Below are positions 15,571 through 16,119 of a stretch of DNA of 16,119 nt, one piece after another (position 1 is the first letter of the stretch; the number at the start of each line of letters is the position of its first letter). The notes beneath the pieces were generated by a model that ran no database searches, was not told the DNA's origin, and saw only the letters and a list, made by a program, of their open reading frames with translations. Source of the stretch: a bacterium (lineage in GTDB: Bacteria; Bacteroidota; Bacteroidia; Bacteroidales; Muribaculaceae); the NCBI GenBank assembly GCA_004561555.1, contig SFVH01000036.1, positions 1 through 16,119 on the forward strand, in the 5' to 3' direction. The position numbers and the translations under genes are program-made.

Positions 15571-15597
15571 CAAAAATAAACAACTGAAGTTTCGCAA
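15571..15597 (-). promoter_or_regulatory. Possible promoter facing the restriction remnants
   Basis: On the minus strand TATTTTTG (15578-15571) matches TAnnTTTG perfectly, with TTG (15597-15595) 16 bases upstream, slightly too close for an ideal -33 box. Transcription would start next to the tandem repeat and run through both remnants. Confidence 0.35.
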
Positions 15598-15623
15598 GTT
15601 GCTAACATGCTACTAATCAGTAA

Positions 15624-15697
15624 TAAAATATCAATAAATAAAAATAAACAAATATATTTTTTCTATTTTTTTCTTATTTTTCTCTATTGATATTTTA
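15624..15697. repeat. AT-rich 13-base inverted repeat
   Basis: TAAAATATCAATA (15624-15636) and its exact reverse complement (15685-15697) flank 48 bases of almost pure A and T, in which A-runs face T-runs so that the stem can extend imperfectly inward. It could extrude a cruciform or form a long hairpin; no gene lies inside. Confidence 0.7.
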
Positions 15698-15702
15698 CAC
15701 TT

Positions 15703-15718
15703 CCCCACGGCAGTGGGG
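15703..15718. repeat. GC-rich small palindrome
   Basis: CCCCAC, loop GGCA, GTGGGG, six perfect base pairs in an otherwise AT-rich stretch. An overlapping alternative, CAGT and ACTG arms around GGGG (15711-15722), would exclude the first. Seven bases downstream of the AT-rich inverted repeat; possibly part of a mobile-element end. Confidence 0.55.
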
Positions 15719-15751
15719 ACTGAATGGCTATTTATTGCTTGCAAAAGTTGA

Positions 15752-15937
15752 GTAAACAAGAGAATCCGACCTGTGTTCCTTCTTCTTACAGCACTTATCC
15801 GTAACTTCTACAAGGCCATTATCCAAAGACTTGACGTAAAGAGGTTCAGCCTCAATTTATCTGATAATTCAGTAATGAGAGGACGTGTACACACAAGAAG
15901 GACGTTGAAGGGCTTAGTTGTGGATTTGAGGAAATAA
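15752..15937 (+). pseudogene. Probable transposase C-terminal remnant
   Basis: A 61-codon frame opens right after a TGA (15749-15751) and ends at TAA 15935-15937. It has no ATG near its beginning. The peptide includes RPVFLLLTALIRNFYKAIIQ and RLDVKRFSLN, which resembles the C-terminal helices of DDE transposases of the IS1380/IS4-like type found in Bacteroides, as far as I recall. The final third is basic (RGRVHTRRTLKG) and may be out of the original frame. No catalytic residues and no intact IS ends are visible. I treat it as a decayed insertion-sequence fragment; a chance ORF is possible. Confidence 0.35.
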
Positions 15938-15951
15938 TTAATGGCTTATCA

Positions 15952-15983
15952 AAATGGTAGAACATATATTATAAATGGTAGAA
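15952..15983 (+). promoter_or_regulatory. Two direct repeats upstream of the terminal gene, probable activator site
   Basis: AAATGGTAGAA occurs at 15952-15962 and again at 15973-15983, exactly 21 bases apart (two helical turns). The second copy covers the -33 position of the promoter whose -7 box is at 16004-16011. Tandem sites on one face of the helix that overlap -33 are the usual arrangement for AraC-type activators; the regulator itself is not visible here. Confidence 0.5.
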
Positions 15984-16003
15984 TGTGTCTTTGTTTTATG
16001 CAC

Positions 16004-16011
16004 TACCTTTG
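16004..16011 (+). promoter_or_regulatory. Promoter -7 box of the terminal gene
   Basis: TACCTTTG followed by C fits TAnnTTTG perfectly. No TTTG is found 18-21 bases upstream, consistent with dependence on an activator bound at the direct repeats. The ATG at 16038 is 26 bases downstream of the box. Confidence 0.6.
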
Positions 16012-16037
16012 CACTCGTAATCAAGACAAATAACATT

Positions 16038-16119
16038 ATGAAAGAAATTAAAATTGCAGAAAAAGGTGAGAACTTCACCACGGTGAACGTAGGTAAGTTG
16101 AATGAAATTAAAGAATATG
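16038..16119 (+). CDS. N-terminus of a probable cupin-domain protein, cut by the window end
   Basis: ATG 16038 opens a frame of 27 codons to the window edge, beginning MKEIKIAEKGENFTTVNVGK and then LNEIKEY. This N-terminus recalls small Bacteroides cupin proteins in which a similar opening (KIAEKG-NFT-VN-GKL) precedes a barrel with histidine metal ligands; that barrel would lie outside the window. The promoter and leader placement support a real gene. Function is unknown, and the cupin label is from remembered similarity of a short stretch. Confidence 0.5.
   Translation, partial: MKEIKIAEKGENFTTVNVGKLNEIKEY

Overview
The window reads as chromosomal DNA of a Bacteroidales bacterium. Several start-proximal spacers carry the Bacteroidetes-type promoter (TTTG, about 19 bases, TAnnTTTG), Shine-Dalgarno sequences are weak or absent, and the gene content is typical of gut Bacteroidales: an EF-G2 paralog, a MalQ with two starch-binding modules, and a class II ribonucleotide reductase. 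A family such as Muribaculaceae is possible, but that is a guess.

Layout. (1) 11-3290, minus strand: a tight gene row transcribed pyrB > pyrI > flavin reductase-like > glyA (4-base overlap, then gaps of 7 and 28 bases), probably one operon from a promoter near 3362-3369. It joins the first committed step of pyrimidine synthesis to one-carbon supply. (2) 3413-4537, minus: hemW, a radical-SAM heme chaperone, with a clear promoter. (3) 4699-6855, plus: fusA2, an EF-G paralog whose GTPase motifs are altered, followed by a strong terminator. (4) 6978-8309, plus: rmuC, convergent with a nitroreductase gene (8306-9058, minus); their stop codons overlap. (5) 9346-11898, plus: nrdJ, B12-dependent ribonucleotide reductase; then, 38 bases on, malQ (11937-14615), ending in a strong terminator and a second perfect inverted repeat.

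Right end, about 14700-16119, is different: it looks more AT-rich, is poor in intact genes and is full of remnants. Two minus-strand fragments lie 13 bases apart: the C-terminal end of a type I restriction HsdR-like protein and the N-terminal part of an McrB-like AAA+ restriction protein. I read them as the stub of a lost defence island. Next come an exact 42-base tandem duplication, an AT-rich inverted repeat, a GC-rich small hairpin, and a 61-codon open frame that resembles a transposase C-terminus. The window closes with a promoter carrying two direct repeats spaced 21 bases, driving a gene cut by the window edge, probably a small cupin protein.

How it fits together: the left 14.6 kb is ordinary core metabolism (nucleotides, one-carbon units, heme, translation under starvation, genome maintenance, maltodextrin use). 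No complete new system is visible. The most notable items are the EF-G2 with its degenerate GTPase signature, the decayed restriction island with its tandem duplication, and the direct-repeat operator in front of the terminal gene.
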